Shown one piece after another: positions 5,862-6,136 of a stretch of DNA of 6,136 nt (positions within the stretch are counted from its first letter, which is position 1; every line of letters starts with the position of its first letter). Location: NCBI GenBank assembly GCA_002402325.1, contig DHFQ01000034.1, forward strand, positions 1,486 through 7,621. The letters run 5' to 3'. This DNA is from Candidatus Aminicenantes bacterium UBA4820 (GTDB lineage: Bacteria > Acidobacteriota > UBA4820). The translations under genes and the position numbers were made by a program. The notes beneath the pieces are model-generated. The model ran no database searches, was not told where the DNA came from, and was given only the letters and a program-made list of their open reading frames with translations.

Positions 5862-5890
5862 ATTCTGCATTAGATTAAAAAAAAAGTCAA
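5862..5890 (-). promoter_or_regulatory. possible promoter of tRNA-Cys/tRNA-Leu
   Basis: On the minus strand TTGACT (5890-5885) is followed after 17 bases by CAGAAT (5867-5862). The start point would then be only a few bases before the tRNA, which is tight. TAATCT at 5877-5872 is an alternative -10 but has no good -35 partner. Confidence 0.35.
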
Positions 5891-5921
5891 ACACAAAATC
5901 CGACATTGATTTGTATCTTCA

Positions 5922-6039
5922 GTTGACGCAGGTAAATGCTACGCATTTATCGGCACTAAAAAGTCTTTGTAAATGCGAGCATTTAAAAGCCTTATTTATT
6001 GCCTTTTACAAAAAATCTACGCTTTTTTGCCTGCGTCAA
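5922..6039. mobile_element. MITE- or REP-like palindromic element
   Basis: Perfect 10-bp inverted repeats TTGACGCAGG (5923-5932) and CCTGCGTCAA (6030-6039) bound about 117 bases. Inside are two near-identical hairpins, TAAATGC-TAC-GCATTTA (5933-5949) and TAAATGC-GA-GCATTTA (5970-5985), and TTTGTAAA (5966-5973) can pair with TTTACAAA (6005-6012). TTCA flanks both sides (5918-5921 and 6040-6043) and may be a 4-bp target duplication if the element begins at G5922. It encodes no credible protein. The size, end repeats and folding fit a non-autonomous element, but a single copy cannot prove mobility. Confidence 0.45.
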
Positions 6040-6060
6040 TTCATTGAAATAATCCTTCAT

Positions 6061-6136
6061 TTCTTTCTATGAATTGGATTGATACGGGAACAGAAGGCGA
6101 CGGGCAACCTGCTTTGTCAGACTGCGGGGGTCAAAT
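6061..6136. other. unidentified GC-rich segment at the right edge
   Basis: From about 6084 the sequence turns clearly GC-richer than the rest of the intergenic DNA. I see no long reading frame, no cloverleaf and no RNA family I can name, and the segment is cut by the window end. It may be one edge of a structured RNA gene or of a different gene. Confidence 0.3.

Noticed and set aside
5992..6060. Minus-strand 22-codon frame MKDYFNELTQAKKRRFFVKGNK
   Set aside because: Very short, with only a weak purine-rich stretch upstream, and it overlaps the inverted repeat of the palindromic element; chance is the simplest explanation.
5779..6072. Plus-strand 97-aa reading frame beginning MEAPTGFEPVMGALQAPALP
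   Set aside because: Its first 26 residues are the antisense translation of tRNA-Cys, a well-known artefact, and the rest runs through the palindromic element with no coding character.
6094..6136. SAM-type riboswitch, suggested by GGCAACC followed by GGTCAAAT
   Set aside because: The conserved 5' part of the SAM-I fold is absent upstream and the spacing does not fit.
6110..6136. Start of a T-arm of another tRNA or tmRNA (GCGGGGGTCAAAT)
   Set aside because: The loop lacks the TTC start expected of a T-loop and no acceptor, D or anticodon arm can be built upstream.

Overview
The window is AT-rich and comes from a bacterium whose phylum I cannot name. An 8-stranded outer-membrane barrel protein with a signal peptide points to a diderm (Gram-negative type) cell. 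Arginine is mostly AGA/AGG and all three tRNA genes encode their CCA ends. The tRNAs, ThrRS, IF-3, L35 and L20 are all bacterial in type.

Layout, left to right. (1) A minus-strand gene for a small outer-membrane beta-barrel protein (62-760) has Cys/His-rich predicted surface loops; a 13-bp palindrome lies in its upstream region. (2) The stretch 794-1230 has no intact gene. It holds that promoter region, the decayed minus-strand remnant of an insertion sequence (two GGGGACATT end repeats plus the ribosome binding site, start codon and first codons of a transposase), and a good plus-strand promoter. (3) That promoter serves tRNA-Val(GAC), which runs almost directly into thrS, infC, rpmI and rplT, the classic translation operon. 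infC begins at ATT, the hallmark of IF-3 autocontrol, 18 codons upstream of the first conventional start. (4) A small terminator-like hairpin follows rplT. Eight bases after its T-run, and without a Shine-Dalgarno sequence, starts a 383-aa DUF4388/TPR protein, where pheS-pheT would sit in Escherichia coli. (5) tRNA-Cys(GCA) and tRNA-Leu(UAA) lie on the minus strand, convergent with the DUF4388 gene. (6) Upstream of tRNA-Cys is a 118-bp element bounded by perfect 10-bp inverted repeats and containing two near-identical hairpins. It looks like a MITE or REP-type element. The right edge is a GC-rich stretch that I could not identify.

Working together, the central genes charge tRNA with threonine (ThrRS), police initiation (IF-3) and build the 50S subunit (L35, L20). 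The barrel protein and the DUF4388 protein are functionally separate neighbours. No new defence system, CRISPR array or gene cluster is visible. The most interesting points are the loop motifs of the barrel protein, the palindromic element near tRNA-Cys, and the start-site and leader arrangements in the translation operon.
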